This document shows, piece after piece, positions 17,886-26,287 of a stretch of DNA of 64,000 bases. The stretch is taken from contig JAKAWR010000002.1 in the NCBI GenBank assembly GCA_021816935.1, forward strand, positions 191,039-255,038, in the 5' to 3' direction. Origin of the DNA: Actinomycetes bacterium (GTDB taxonomy: Bacteria; Actinomycetota; Acidimicrobiia; Acidimicrobiales; JAMCPL01). The stretch's first letter is position 1. Each line of letters begins with the position of its first letter. The position numbers and the translations under genes are program-made. The notes under the pieces are model-generated. The model saw only the letters and a list, made by a program, of their open reading frames with translations. It did not search any database and was not told where the DNA came from.

Positions 17886-19630
17886 AGGACTACGACGCCA
17901 TAGTTATCGGCGGCGGGATCAACGGTCTCACCGCGGCCACCTACCTTGCCAAGTCGGGCATGAGCGTCGCGGTCTTCGAAAGGCGCGGCCAGTGCGGCGC
18001 CCACTGCGATACCCTCGAGCTCGGGATGCCGGGCTTCCTTCACAATCTGCACGCCACCTGGCTCATCACAGCTATGAGTCCCGCAATGGAGGATCTCGAC
18101 CTGGTGGGTCATGGCTTGGAGCTCGTGGCGACCGATGTGGCCTACGCCAAGGAGTTCCTCTCCGGGCGCAACTGCCTGCTTTCACTCAACCCGCAGGTGT
18201 CCCTGGAGAGCGTCACGTCCGCATCGTCGAAGGACGCCGAGTTCATACAGCGATCAGCAGTGTTCTTCGCCTCGCACCTGCCGGAGGTAATCGAGGTATT
18301 CAACGCCTTTTTCACCGAGGCACCCAGCCTCGAACGGCTCAGCTCGGCGGCTACCTTCCTCGATGGCGTGGCAAAGGAGACCGGCCTTCCGATCACCTCG
18401 GACGACCTGCAGTCGATGACAGGCTTCGAGGCGCTCGAGGTGTTCTTCGACTCCGAGGAGCTCAAGACGACGCTCGCCTCCCTTGCCTGGATAGGCGGAC
18501 TGCCTCCGATACACCGGCGGGTGGGCGTCCTTGGCGCACTCATGCTCGCCTCCCTCACGGGAACGTTCTTCCCCGTTCACCAGGCAACAGGCGGGTCCCA
18601 TGCCGTCACACACTCACTCGTAAGGGCAGCCGCTGCGGCCGGGGTGGAGATCTGGACCACCTCGCCTGTCGACAGGATTCTCGTCGAGAACGGCCGAGCC
18701 ACCGGAGTACGGCTGGAAAACGGCGGACTTCTTGGAGAAATTGAGGTTCGCGCGCCGGTAGTGATCTCCGACCTGACTGTAGCACCCACATTCCTGCGGC
18801 TCATCGGTGAGGACGAGATCGGCGTGCCCTGGGCCACGAAGATCAAGGCTTTTGTCTACGACGAACAGGTGCTTTTCGGTGTGTACTACGCACTTAGCGG
18901 CGATCCTGTCTTCCGTTCGGCCGAGAGGTCGCCGGGTATCCAGAGAAGCTTCATGGGGTTTTTCGGCGGGGAGACGTTGGGGGAGATGCGCGGTGTCGGC
19001 GCCGACCTGATCTCAGGCGTAATCAACGACACCATTCTCGGCAACTGGTTCATCCCGACCCGGGCCGATCCGGCTCAGGCGCCCGAAGGTATGGCCACCT
19101 CGTTCGTCTGGGTGGATGTACCGCCCAACCCCCGTAGCTGGCACGGAAAGCGGCTTCCCGGTTGGGACGCGTGGCCGGACATCAAAGAGGCGCTCGCCGA
19201 CGAGGTGACGGACGCATACGAACGCTACGCACCGGGCTTCAAGGACCTCGTCCTCGAACGCTTCATCATGACCCCTCCCGACCAGGAGCGCAACAACCCA
19301 TCTGCAGTAAAGGGCAACTGGATCGGCGGGAGCATGCTCCCCGAACAGGTCTTCGCCAACCGGCCGGTGCCGGGCCTGGTGCCCGAGGGCTCCGCGTCCC
19401 GCACGTTCATTCCTGGCTTGTACCTCGCCAACTCGATCCATCCGGGAAGTACCACCTGGCTCTGCTCGGGATACCTGGCGGCGAAAGAGGTCGCAGTAGA
19501 CGCGGGCACCTTCGACCCCGCCTGGTGGAAGGCAAGGGCATTCGACTGGTACCTCCAGAACATGGCCCGCATCCCCACCAACCGGGGAGTCGATCCGAAA
19601 TGGCTCTCGGGAGGGCGGTCGGGTGGCTGA
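17882..19630 (+). CDS. FAD/NAD(P)-dependent oxidoreductase, PYROXD2-like (copy 3 of 4)
   Basis: The 582-residue flavoprotein starts at a GTG inside the previous stop (GTGA), directly before the FAD motif YDAIVIGGGINGLTAATYLA and ERRGQCGAHCDTLE. The usual Gly-Gly after the acidic residue is replaced by GQCGAHC, and the C-terminal motif is IPGLYLANSIHPGSTTWLCS rather than GASVYPGG, so this copy and copy 1 differ most from copies 2 and 4. Cys residues in QCGAHC deserve attention as possible ligands or flavin contacts. Tight coupling to its neighbours indicates joint function. Substrate and electron acceptor are unknown. Confidence 0.87.
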   Translation: MKDYDAIVIGGGINGLTAATYLAKSGMSVAVFERRGQCGAHCDTLELGMPGFLHNLHATWLITAMSPAMEDLDLVGHGLELVATDVAYAKEFLSGRNCLLSLNPQVSLESVTSASSKDAEFIQRSAVFFASHLPEVIEVFNAFFTEAPSLERLSSAATFLDGVAKETGLPITSDDLQSMTGFEALEVFFDSEELKTTLASLAWIGGLPPIHRRVGVLGALMLASLTGTFFPVHQATGGSHAVTHSLVRAAAAAGVEIWTTSPVDRILVENGRATGVRLENGGLLGEIEVRAPVVISDLTVAPTFLRLIGEDEIGVPWATKIKAFVYDEQVLFGVYYALSGDPVFRSAERSPGIQRSFMGFFGGETLGEMRGVGADLISGVINDTILGNWFIPTRADPAQAPEGMATSFVWVDVPPNPRSWHGKRLPGWDAWPDIKEALADEVTDAYERYAPGFKDLVLERFIMTPPDQERNNPSAVKGNWIGGSMLPEQVFANRPVPGLVPEGSASRTFIPGLYLANSIHPGSTTWLCSGYLAAKEVAVDAGTFDPAWWKARAFDWYLQNMARIPTNRGVDPKWLSGGRSGG

Positions 19631-19695
19631 GGCTGGCAACGCTACGGTGGCTGCGGCGGGGACCGCGACGGTGGCTGCGGCGACAGGACGCCCCC

Positions 19696-21228
19696 GTGAC
19701 TGAGGCTGCAGGCTCTTTCGACGCCGTTGTCGTGGGCGGTGGCCCCAACGGGCTCATCTGTGCTGCGTACCTTGCCCGCTCCGGTGCGAAGGTAGCTCTC
19801 CTGGAGAGGCGCCACGAGACCGGAGGGGGGTTGAATACCGACGAGTACTTCGGCTTCAGGTTCAATCTTCACGCGATATACCAGATGATGGCCGACGTCA
19901 TGCCCGCTTACAGGGACCTGGACCTCGAGAGCTACGGGCTCCGCTACGTCCGCCCGCCATACGGCGGCGCGTTCCTCTTCTCTGACGGCGGATCGCTGCT
20001 CCTTTCCTCCGACAGCGAAGCATCGGCTGCGGAGATCGATAAGCTGTCGCCGGCTGACGGTGCGTGCTACCGCGCCATGGCCGCTGACTTCCAGGCGATG
20101 CTCGACGGATACCTCATTCCGCTCACTTACGAGCCGCCCACCCCGCCACTCGAGCAACTGGAGATGATGGAACGCGACGAGGCTGGCCAGAAGCTCTCCT
20201 ACGTCTCCGAGATGTCGTTCGTGGACATCCTGGGCGAATACGGCTTCAGCGATCCCCGGGTGAGAATGGCGTTGCTCAGCTTCCCCGCAATGTGGGGCCT
20301 TGCGCTGGACGAACCGCTCGGCTTCCTCTTCCCCCTGTATCTGACACGGATGCTCCAGGCATCCATCGTAAAGGGCGGATCGCACCGGCTGTCTTCCGCG
20401 ATCTACAGGGCACTGGCCGGTGCCGGCGGTACGATCCGGGATGCCTCCGAGGTTTCCCGCATCGTCATAGAAGGGGGCGCTGTCCAGGGGGTGGAGACAG
20501 CCAACGGCGCTCTTTACAAAGCGCCGCTCGTCATCTCCACGCTCAACCCCGAACAGACCTTCGTCGACCTCGCAGGTCGGGAGAACCTGAGCCCGGAGCT
20601 GGCTGAGAGGGTGGACGCCTGGGAGTGGGAATCGCGCAGTCTTTTCGGGCTTCATCTCGGCGTGACCGGCTCTCCATCCTACAAGACGGCCGACAAGCGA
20701 ACCGAGGACGCCCTCATCGCCTTCATGGGGATCGAGACCGATGACCAGCTCCTCGAGCACCTCGCGCGGGTAGACAGCAGGGACGAGACCGAGGCGGCGT
20801 GGCTGCACGTCACCGTTCCCACGCGCTTCGATCCGAGCCAGGCCCCGCCGGGCCACAGCGTCGTGCGCATAGAGACGGTCACCTCCTACCACCTCCCCTG
20901 GGACACGATCTCCGATTCGTATGCAACGTCCTGCCTGGACCTACTTCGCCGCTACGTGGACCTCGGTGATATCCTCATCGAGAAGCAATGCCCGCCCACC
21001 TACATCGAGAAGCGTCTCACCACCATGAAGCAGGGCTCGATCAAGCACGGCGAGTACTCGCCGCTCCAGCTCGGCTACTTCAGGCCGAACGACCTCTGCT
21101 CGGGAGTGGAAACCCCGATCGATGGCCTGCTCGTTGCCGGCGCCTCCGTCTATCCCGGAGGCATGGTCATCGGAGGGCCCGGTTACCTCGGCGCAAAGGT
21201 GGCTCTGGCGCACCTCGGCCGCGCCTGA
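19696..21228 (+). CDS. FAD/NAD(P)-dependent oxidoreductase, PYROXD2-like (copy 4 of 4)
   Basis: The 510-residue flavoprotein, close to the usual family length, has FAD motif FDAVVVGGGPNGLICAAYLA, ERRHETGGGLNTDE and the C-terminal IDGLLVAGASVYPGGMVIGG. The GTG at 19696 is preceded by AGGA. An ATG at 19600, inside the previous gene, is possible but would add an Arg/Trp-rich stretch encoded by a local CGGTGGCTGCGGCG duplication. It closes the four-gene run; 189 bases separate it from the next gene. Confidence 0.87.
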   Translation: MTEAAGSFDAVVVGGGPNGLICAAYLARSGAKVALLERRHETGGGLNTDEYFGFRFNLHAIYQMMADVMPAYRDLDLESYGLRYVRPPYGGAFLFSDGGSLLLSSDSEASAAEIDKLSPADGACYRAMAADFQAMLDGYLIPLTYEPPTPPLEQLEMMERDEAGQKLSYVSEMSFVDILGEYGFSDPRVRMALLSFPAMWGLALDEPLGFLFPLYLTRMLQASIVKGGSHRLSSAIYRALAGAGGTIRDASEVSRIVIEGGAVQGVETANGALYKAPLVISTLNPEQTFVDLAGRENLSPELAERVDAWEWESRSLFGLHLGVTGSPSYKTADKRTEDALIAFMGIETDDQLLEHLARVDSRDETEAAWLHVTVPTRFDPSQAPPGHSVVRIETVTSYHLPWDTISDSYATSCLDLLRRYVDLGDILIEKQCPPTYIEKRLTTMKQGSIKHGEYSPLQLGYFRPNDLCSGVETPIDGLLVAGASVYPGGMVIGGPGYLGAKVALAHLGRA

Positions 21229-21417
21229 ACTCTGCCGCATCTAGGCTTCCGCCGCAGCCGAGTTCGTTCGCACCTGAGCTCCGCCGTAGCCGATCCTCGG
21301 GGCCTCCCCGGTTCCGGCCAGGATCGGATCGCACCAGGCCGGCAGTATAGAATCGTGCCGTGATAGCGGTCGCTTCCATAACCCACGCGTGATCCGGATG
21401 AATGGTCCTGCCCGCTG

Positions 21418-22392
21418 ATGAAAGCGCTCGTTACCGGTGCGGGCGGATTCGTCGGGGGCTGGCTGGCGGCGCATCTGATGGAGGCAGGGGACGAGGTGAT
21501 CGAGCTCGACCCGGAGCTTGACGTGCGGGACGGGGACGGCCTGGCCTCGGCCATAACCAGTGCCCGTCCGGATGCGATATATCACTTGGCGGGCTATAGC
21601 CATGTTGGCCAGTCGTGGCAGGAACCGCAAGCCGCATTCGAGATCAATGCTCTTGGTACGCTCAACCTGCTCCAGGCGGCAAGGAGCGTCGAGCCGGCAC
21701 CGAGAGTCCTGCTTGTCAGCTCAGCAGATGTGTACGGCGAAGTCGACGAGGCCTCGCTGCCGCTTGCGGAAACGGCTGCTGCGCGGCCGGCGACACCCTA
21801 TGCCGCAAGCAAGGTGTCCGCGGAGTTCCTCGGAGTGCAGGCGTACCTCGGATACGGATTGCCCGTCATCACCGTCCGGCCGTTCAACCACATCGGTCCC
21901 GGTCAACACGAGTCCTTCTTTTTCCCGGCCCTTGCTCGCCGTATCGTGCAGGCAATTGACGCCGGCGCATCGGCAATCCCCGTGGGGAACCTGGCGGCCC
22001 GGCGGGATTTCACCGACGTACGCGACGCGGTACGCAGTTACAGGCTGCTCATCGAGAGGGGATTGGCGGGTGAGGTGTACAACGTTTGCAGCGGTAAAGA
22101 CATCTCCCTTGCGGAGGCGGCAAGACTAATGCTCGCCGTAGCCGGGGCATCATTGGATCTCGAAGCGGATGAGACGCTCATGAGGCCCGTCGATCTCCCC
22201 GTGCTCCGTGGTGATCCGGGCAAGCTGCGTGCCGCAACAGGCTGGGAGCCGGCTATCCCGCTCGCCACCTCGCTGGAGGACCTGTACCGCCGCGAGCGGG
22301 ACACTTTATCCGGATCTGCCGCAGCGGTGACCGGGCCGGGAGGGAGCGCCGGATCTGCCGCAGCGGTGACCGGGCCGGGAGGGAGCGCATGA
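21418..22392 (+). CDS. NAD-dependent epimerase/dehydratase, GDP-mannose dehydratase/reductase-like
   Basis: Short-chain dehydrogenase of the extended class acting on nucleotide sugars. The 324 residues show the Rossmann motif VTGAGGFVGGWLAAHL, the active-site tyrosine and lysine in YAASK, SSADVYGE, VRPFNHIGPGQ and RRDFTDVRDAVRSY. These features resemble GDP-4-dehydro-6-deoxymannose reductases, but the substrate is not certain. The last 26 residues are a perfect 13-residue duplication (GSAAAVTGPGGSA twice) that comes from a 39-base tandem repeat. The stop overlaps the yraN start as ATGA. A -10-like TATAGAAT near 21346 may belong to its promoter. Confidence 0.85.
   Translation: MKALVTGAGGFVGGWLAAHLMEAGDEVIELDPELDVRDGDGLASAITSARPDAIYHLAGYSHVGQSWQEPQAAFEINALGTLNLLQAARSVEPAPRVLLVSSADVYGEVDEASLPLAETAAARPATPYAASKVSAEFLGVQAYLGYGLPVITVRPFNHIGPGQHESFFFPALARRIVQAIDAGASAIPVGNLAARRDFTDVRDAVRSYRLLIERGLAGEVYNVCSGKDISLAEAARLMLAVAGASLDLEADETLMRPVDLPVLRGDPGKLRAATGWEPAIPLATSLEDLYRRERDTLSGSAAAVTGPGGSAGSAAAVTGPGGSA
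22312..22389 (+). repeat. 39-base tandem duplication at the epimerase/yraN junction
   Basis: Two copies of a 39-base unit beginning GGATCTGCCGCAGCGG and ending GGGAGGGAGCGC (22312-22350 and 22351-22389) differ only at the last base. The unit is a multiple of three, so the epimerase gains 13 residues without frameshift. Each copy ends in GGGAGGGAGCG, the ribosome-binding site used by yraN, so the duplication also created a second, decoy Shine-Dalgarno sequence. Confidence 0.9.
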
Positions 22393-22814
22393 ACGGCAGT
22401 GGCGCAGGCGACGGGCAACGAGACGACAGCTCTTCGGAACGCACGATGGCGCTCGGCAGGCTGGGAGAAAATCTGGCGGCGGCATGGTACGAGGAGAGGG
22501 GATACAGCCTGACCGATCGCAACTGGAGGAGTCGCCGAGGGGAGATCGACCTGATCGCCGAGAAGGATAACGTGCTCGTGATATGCGAGGTCAAGTCCCG
22601 AGCGCAAGCACGCTACGGGACGCCCGCCGAGGCTGTGACACCGGCCAAACGGCATCGGCTACGCCTGCTCGCCACGGAATGGCTGGCTACTCGCAGTGGC
22701 GCAGGACACCCTCGGGACCACAAGTGGTACGGCGAGATACGTTTCGACGTTGCCTGCATCGTTACCGGACCTGGAGGGCGCTACACCATCGACGTCATCG
22801 AGCGTGCCTTCTGA
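22389..22814 (+). CDS. yraN: YraN/UPF0102 family nuclease-fold protein
   Basis: Small conserved protein with a restriction-endonuclease-like fold whose cellular role is not settled. The 141 residues carry the family core: LGRLGENLAAAWYEERGY, DRNWRSRRGEIDLIAE and VICEVKSRAQARYG, giving the acidic D and ExK residues of a PD-(D/E)xK site. The ATG overlaps the preceding stop (ATGA) and has GGGAGG just upstream. It is normally a housekeeping gene near DNA-processing genes. Here it follows the epimerase and is the last plus-strand gene before a decayed transposase. Confidence 0.92.
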   Translation: MNGSGAGDGQRDDSSSERTMALGRLGENLAAAWYEERGYSLTDRNWRSRRGEIDLIAEKDNVLVICEVKSRAQARYGTPAEAVTPAKRHRLRLLATEWLATRSGAGHPRDHKWYGEIRFDVACIVTGPGGRYTIDVIERAF

Positions 22815-22867
22815 GGGCCGCAGCTTCGTACGCCTGACTTCGAGCGCCCCACGGCCATCTCCGCTAC

Positions 22868-23120
22868 TCCTAGACCGGAGTATCCCGTTTGGTACTGCAC
22901 TGTTTGGTACACGGGGAATATGGCAAGCCGTTCTCGATAATGAAGTGCATCGCCACTTTGTGGCGTCCGATCGCCTTGCCGGCCGATCGCCTTGCCGGCT
23001 CTCGGTGTAATCTTGTCCTTACCGCGCAGCGGCTGGCGAACCCACCTGGCCGCGGCGGGGATCTTCGCTAGATCGGCCTCGGTTGCCACAAGCAGCGCCT
23101 CACGCTCCATGATGGTTGAC
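22868..23120 (-). pseudogene. Fragment of an IS1634-like transposase, frameshifted by a 16-base duplication
   Basis: On the minus strand a segment reads EREALLVATEADLAKI, then LRGKDKITPRAGKAIGR, which resembles the N-terminal region of IS1634/IS4-type transposases. A 16-base direct duplication (CCGGCAAGGCGATCGG twice, around 22968-23000) shifts the frame. Removing one copy restores RHKVAMHFIIENGLPYS, the expected continuation. No DDE catalytic region, terminal inverted repeats or target duplications are visible, so this is a relic. It starts directly after the glycosyltransferase stop. The rest of 22815-23120 holds only short repeats such as TTTGGTAC. Confidence 0.55.
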
Positions 23121-24431
23121 TCAGCCGCCACGTTGGGCTGATCGGTACGCCTCCATGTGAATTGCCGCACTGGCCTCCCAAGTCCAGCCGGAGGCGAGAG
23201 ACAGACCCCTCGCGCACCGGCCGGAGCGCTCCTCATCATCATCCAATACCCGCCGAACGGTTGCCGCCAGAGCGGCAGGGTCCGGCACGGCAGTATCGGC
23301 ATTACCGGCGTCGCCACCCTTGGCGCTGTCGTCACCGCCATCTCCACCCACCACCCATACCGCTCCCCTGGCCAAATCCGCAGCGGGAGTAGCGGTAGTG
23401 GTCACTACAGGCGTGCCACAGGACAGCGCCTCCAGCACCGGCATCCCGAAGCCTTCCTCCCTCGCCGGGTATATACATGCAGAAGCGCTCCGCATGAGTG
23501 CCGCTACCTCGCGATCCTCGACGAAGCCGGTCAGGACGATCCTCCCAGCATTGGGCGATGAAGCCAGCGCCGACTTCACAGCAGCAGCGTCCCACCCCAT
23601 GCCCCCGGCTATCACGAGAGTCAGGTCCGCCGCCGCTGGCGCCAGGCGATCGAACGCTCCGATGAGCACCGGAACCGCCTTACGCGGCTCTATGGTCCCG
23701 ACGAAGAGGAGATACGGCCCCTTGACGCCCAGCCTTGCCAGGATCTCGTCATCACTCCCACTGTCCGGCGAGACCTGCCCGAAAAGCCGGCGGTCGATCC
23801 CGTGCGGCGCCACGAACACCTGGCCTCGCGGGGCGAAACGGGTCCCCAGTTTCGCAGCCGTCCGATCGCTTACGCACACGAGGGCGGATGCCCGCTGCAC
23901 AGCTCTTGCTGTCGCTCTCCTGAAGAACGCGGCCTTCAGCGGCCTATGCCACTCGGGGTGCTCGAAGAACGTCAGGTCATGAATGGTGACCACGACCGGC
24001 ACCCGTGAGCGCGGCGGCATTGTGTAGTGAGGCGAATGATGTACGTCCACGCTAAGCCGTGACAGCAGTCCCGCCATCCTGGTCTGCTCCCACGCCAGCC
24101 TCAGCGGTCTCGAGGCGGGTACAACCTCAACGATCCGCTCGCCCGGGACAATCGCCTGCCACCTGGAGGCGTCCCCCCTGCGGCAGAGCGCATACAGGTC
24201 AAGATCACCGCGGGCGGCCAGAGCGGCAACCAGGCTGAGCACGTACCTGCCTGCGCCACCGGGACGCTCCGGCACTGCGCTCACGTCGATCGACACCCGT
24301 AGGCGCGTGCCGTCTCCCCCGCTGCCATCGCGGACCATGCTGGCCATGCCAGCGTTGGCCGTATCGTCGGCGGCGTCATCGTCGCCACCAGTGCTATCGA
24401 GGTCGATTGCTGCTCCCTCGCTGCCGGGCAT
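23121..24431 (-). CDS. Glycosyltransferase family 4 (GT-B fold)
   Basis: Cytoplasmic sugar transferase acting on a nucleotide sugar, probably for a polysaccharide or glycolipid. The 436 residues include the N-terminal acceptor motif PERPGGAGRYVLSLVAALA, HHSPHYTMP and VVTIHDLTFFEHPEWH, and the C-terminal donor domain with VGTIEPRKAVPVLI and the EX7E motif EEGFGMPVLEALSCGTPVV. This pattern is typical of mannosyl- or rhamnosyl-type GT4 enzymes. About 40 N-terminal residues are Asp/Gly-rich, and a GGDGGDDSAKGGDAGNAD loop interrupts the C-terminal domain. It directly follows the hydrolase gene (TGA then ATG with no gap). Confidence 0.9.
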   Translation of the reverse strand: MPGSEGAAIDLDSTGGDDDAADDTANAGMASMVRDGSGGDGTRLRVSIDVSAVPERPGGAGRYVLSLVAALAARGDLDLYALCRRGDASRWQAIVPGERIVEVVPASRPLRLAWEQTRMAGLLSRLSVDVHHSPHYTMPPRSRVPVVVTIHDLTFFEHPEWHRPLKAAFFRRATARAVQRASALVCVSDRTAAKLGTRFAPRGQVFVAPHGIDRRLFGQVSPDSGSDDEILARLGVKGPYLLFVGTIEPRKAVPVLIGAFDRLAPAAADLTLVIAGGMGWDAAAVKSALASSPNAGRIVLTGFVEDREVAALMRSASACIYPAREEGFGMPVLEALSCGTPVVTTTATPAADLARGAVWVVGGDGGDDSAKGGDAGNADTAVPDPAALAATVRRVLDDDEERSGRCARGLSLASGWTWEASAAIHMEAYRSAQRGG

Positions 24432-25013
24432 TCAGACCGACCGTTCCATCCAGTCGGCAACCAGTGCCACAACACGCGGATCTGCGTGGATAGCGTGGCC
24501 GGTGCCACCAAGCACTCTCAACTCCCCGGCTTTGCCGGCCCGATGCGCGAGGACCCGGGCGCTGTCGACCGGGCAAATCTCGTCATCCAAGCCATGAATC
24601 ACCAGTAGCGGCCGCGGCACCATCTCGGATGCAGCCTGGATCACAGCTTCATCGATGCCCACCGCTCCGACGCAGGCCGCTCCCGCAACCCTCTGGTCAC
24701 GGGCAGCGCAGAGTACCGCCGCCGGACCGAACTCGCCGAAGCCACACAACCACATTGCCGCTCCAGAAGCACCTCCTGCGTGGCCGGTACCTCCTCCTTC
24801 ACCTCGCCCGGCTTCCGCGAGCACAGCTCCTGCATCCTCGCTCCTCTCGAGGAACGACCCGAGCCGGACAGCCGGGTCACCTGCTCCGAAGGCGGTGGCA
24901 TCGAGCACCAGCACATCCCACGCATCGAGCTCCGAAAGTCGCTCTGCCAGTGCGTCTAACGTCGGTTGCATTGCGCCCGGTCCACAAAGAATCATCTGAC
25001 TCCCGCTACTCAC
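24432..25013 (-). CDS. Alpha/beta-hydrolase-fold protein apparently lacking the nucleophile
   Basis: The 193 residues look like a small alpha/beta hydrolase. The acid and base are visible in LLVIHGLDDEICP and GGTGHAIH. At the nucleophile elbow, where GxSxG is expected, the sequence is CGFGEFGPAAVL with Gly in place of Ser. If aligned correctly the protein is a non-catalytic relative or uses another residue. A Gly-rich loop (GRGEGGGTGHAGGASG) precedes the elbow. It is coupled to the downstream glycosyltransferase with no intergenic base, so a role in the same glycan pathway is likely. The family call is moderate. Confidence 0.65.
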   Translation of the reverse strand: MSSGSQMILCGPGAMQPTLDALAERLSELDAWDVLVLDATAFGAGDPAVRLGSFLERSEDAGAVLAEAGRGEGGGTGHAGGASGAAMWLCGFGEFGPAAVLCAARDQRVAGAACVGAVGIDEAVIQAASEMVPRPLLVIHGLDDEICPVDSARVLAHRAGKAGELRVLGGTGHAIHADPRVVALVADWMERSV

Positions 25014-25159
25014 GGCGGCGCCACCTCAACCAAGTTCTCTCCTCCAATCCACCCCGGCCCCAGCTCCGCCAACTCCCGTGAACCGGGAGTCCTCGAGACG
25101 CAGCACGTTCTCCTGCTGCGGGGGCGGGAGGCGTCGGTAGGCGTCGGCGATTGCACTTC

Positions 25160-25423
25160 TCAACGCCGCCTGAGCACTCGTCTTGCCAGCCAAACCAGCG
25201 GTCCACCGCGAGTGGCTCCACGGCGCCGCCGAGCCACATCGTATGGCGATAGGTGTGGAAGGTCGCTCACTAGCCCGTACAGTTCCTCGAGTGACTGCGC
25301 ACGGTCCACGCCTTCCAGTCGCAAGCCGAGCTCTTCCTCAGTGATCCGCCCCTCTTCGAAATGGCGAATCAGCAGGCTCCGGAACTGCTCGCGCTCGCTA
25401 TCGGAAGCACGGACCGGCGTCAC
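25160..25423 (-). CDS. DUF1707 (SHOCT-like) domain protein
   Basis: Small 87-residue protein whose first half, RASDSEREQFRSLLIRHFEE through GRITEEELGLRLEGVDRAQS and LVSDLP, is a clear DUF1707 domain, common at the N-terminus of actinobacterial membrane or regulatory proteins. The rest is Arg-rich (VARRRRGATRGG, RRVLRRR) with a short hydrophobic stretch, so it may bind membranes or nucleic acid. The GTG start overlaps the nth stop as GTGA. Function of the domain is unknown. The 146 bases downstream hold nothing recognisable. Confidence 0.8.
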   Translation of the reverse strand: MTPVRASDSEREQFRSLLIRHFEEGRITEEELGLRLEGVDRAQSLEELYGLVSDLPHLSPYDVARRRRGATRGGPLVWLARRVLRRR

Positions 25424-26142
25424 TGACCGGCTCCCCGCCTGCTGGTCGATCTCCTCGAGGGAGACGTCTCTCCGGCCGAAGGGCAGATATCGGCAAGCCG
25501 GCAATCACTGCACCGGGGGATGCGCGCCTTGCACGTCCTGCGCCCGTGAAGGATGAGCCGCAGGGAAAACGGTCCCAACTCGGAGGGATCAAGCATCGGC
25601 GAGATTTCGGACTCGATCCTGCCGGGATCCGTCTCGCTCGTAAGGCCGAGTCTATTCGTGATGCGAGCCACATGAGTGTCAACAGGCAGCCCTGGCAGGT
25701 CGAGTTCCACGCTTCTCACCACGTTGGCGGTCTTACGGCCTACCCCCGGCAGGGTGACAAGGTCCTCTATAGCGGCCGGCACCTCGCCCTCGAAGCTATC
25801 GACGAGCCGGGCCGCCATGCCGATCAGGCTTCTTGCCTTCGAGCGGTAAAAGCCAGTGGACCGGATCAAATCCTCCAGCTCCTCCGTGCTCGCCATAGCG
25901 AGGTCCTCTGGACCGGGGAATCTCGCAAACACCTGCGGGGTAACCTCGTTCACCCTCTCGTCGGTACATTGAGCCGATAGGATCGTCGCAACAAGTAGCT
26001 GGAAAGAGCTCCCGTGCCGGAGAGCGCACAGCTCCCGTGGCTTCCCCGGATACTCATCGGCAAGGCGGCCCGCCACTTCCCGGCAGAGGCGCCGTCCGTC
26101 CAAGCGCACTCTGCCCAAATTGTCCCTGCCTGGCTGCGCCAT
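25420..26142 (-). CDS. nth: Endonuclease III, DNA glycosylase/AP lyase
   Basis: Removes oxidised pyrimidines and cleaves at abasic sites. The 240 residues show the helix-hairpin-helix LPGVGRKTANVV with the catalytic lysine, the catalytic aspartate in VDTHVARITNRLG, and a complete iron-sulfur loop CKARIPRCSDCRLADIC (C-x6-C-x2-C-x5-C). Length is normal for actinobacteria. It is divergent from mshD, about 145 bases apart, and is coupled to the small DUF1707 gene downstream. Confidence 0.97.
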   Translation of the reverse strand: MAQPGRDNLGRVRLDGRRLCREVAGRLADEYPGKPRELCALRHGSSFQLLVATILSAQCTDERVNEVTPQVFARFPGPEDLAMASTEELEDLIRSTGFYRSKARSLIGMAARLVDSFEGEVPAAIEDLVTLPGVGRKTANVVRSVELDLPGLPVDTHVARITNRLGLTSETDPGRIESEISPMLDPSELGPFSLRLILHGRRTCKARIPRCSDCRLADICPSAGETSPSRRSTSRRGAGQ

Positions 26143-26287
26143 GTCCAGAACAGTACCAGACGGGCTTGCCCACCTCCCTTCTGGCCCTTCTCGGGCTCAG
26201 GATCGGCGCAATTCATGCAACTTGACGGTGGGGGCCGAGAGCGGGGGGGAGGGGGAGGGGACAACCGTTGCTGCTAGTCTTTCTCAT

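Noticed and set aside
14212-21228. Carotenoid biosynthesis cluster
   Set aside because: No phytoene synthase, prenyl transferase or cyclase is present; the closest motifs are of the general PYROXD2 type.
25014-25159. Short Trp/Arg-rich frame downstream of the DUF1707 gene
   Set aside because: Overlaps the real gene in another frame and shows no family features.
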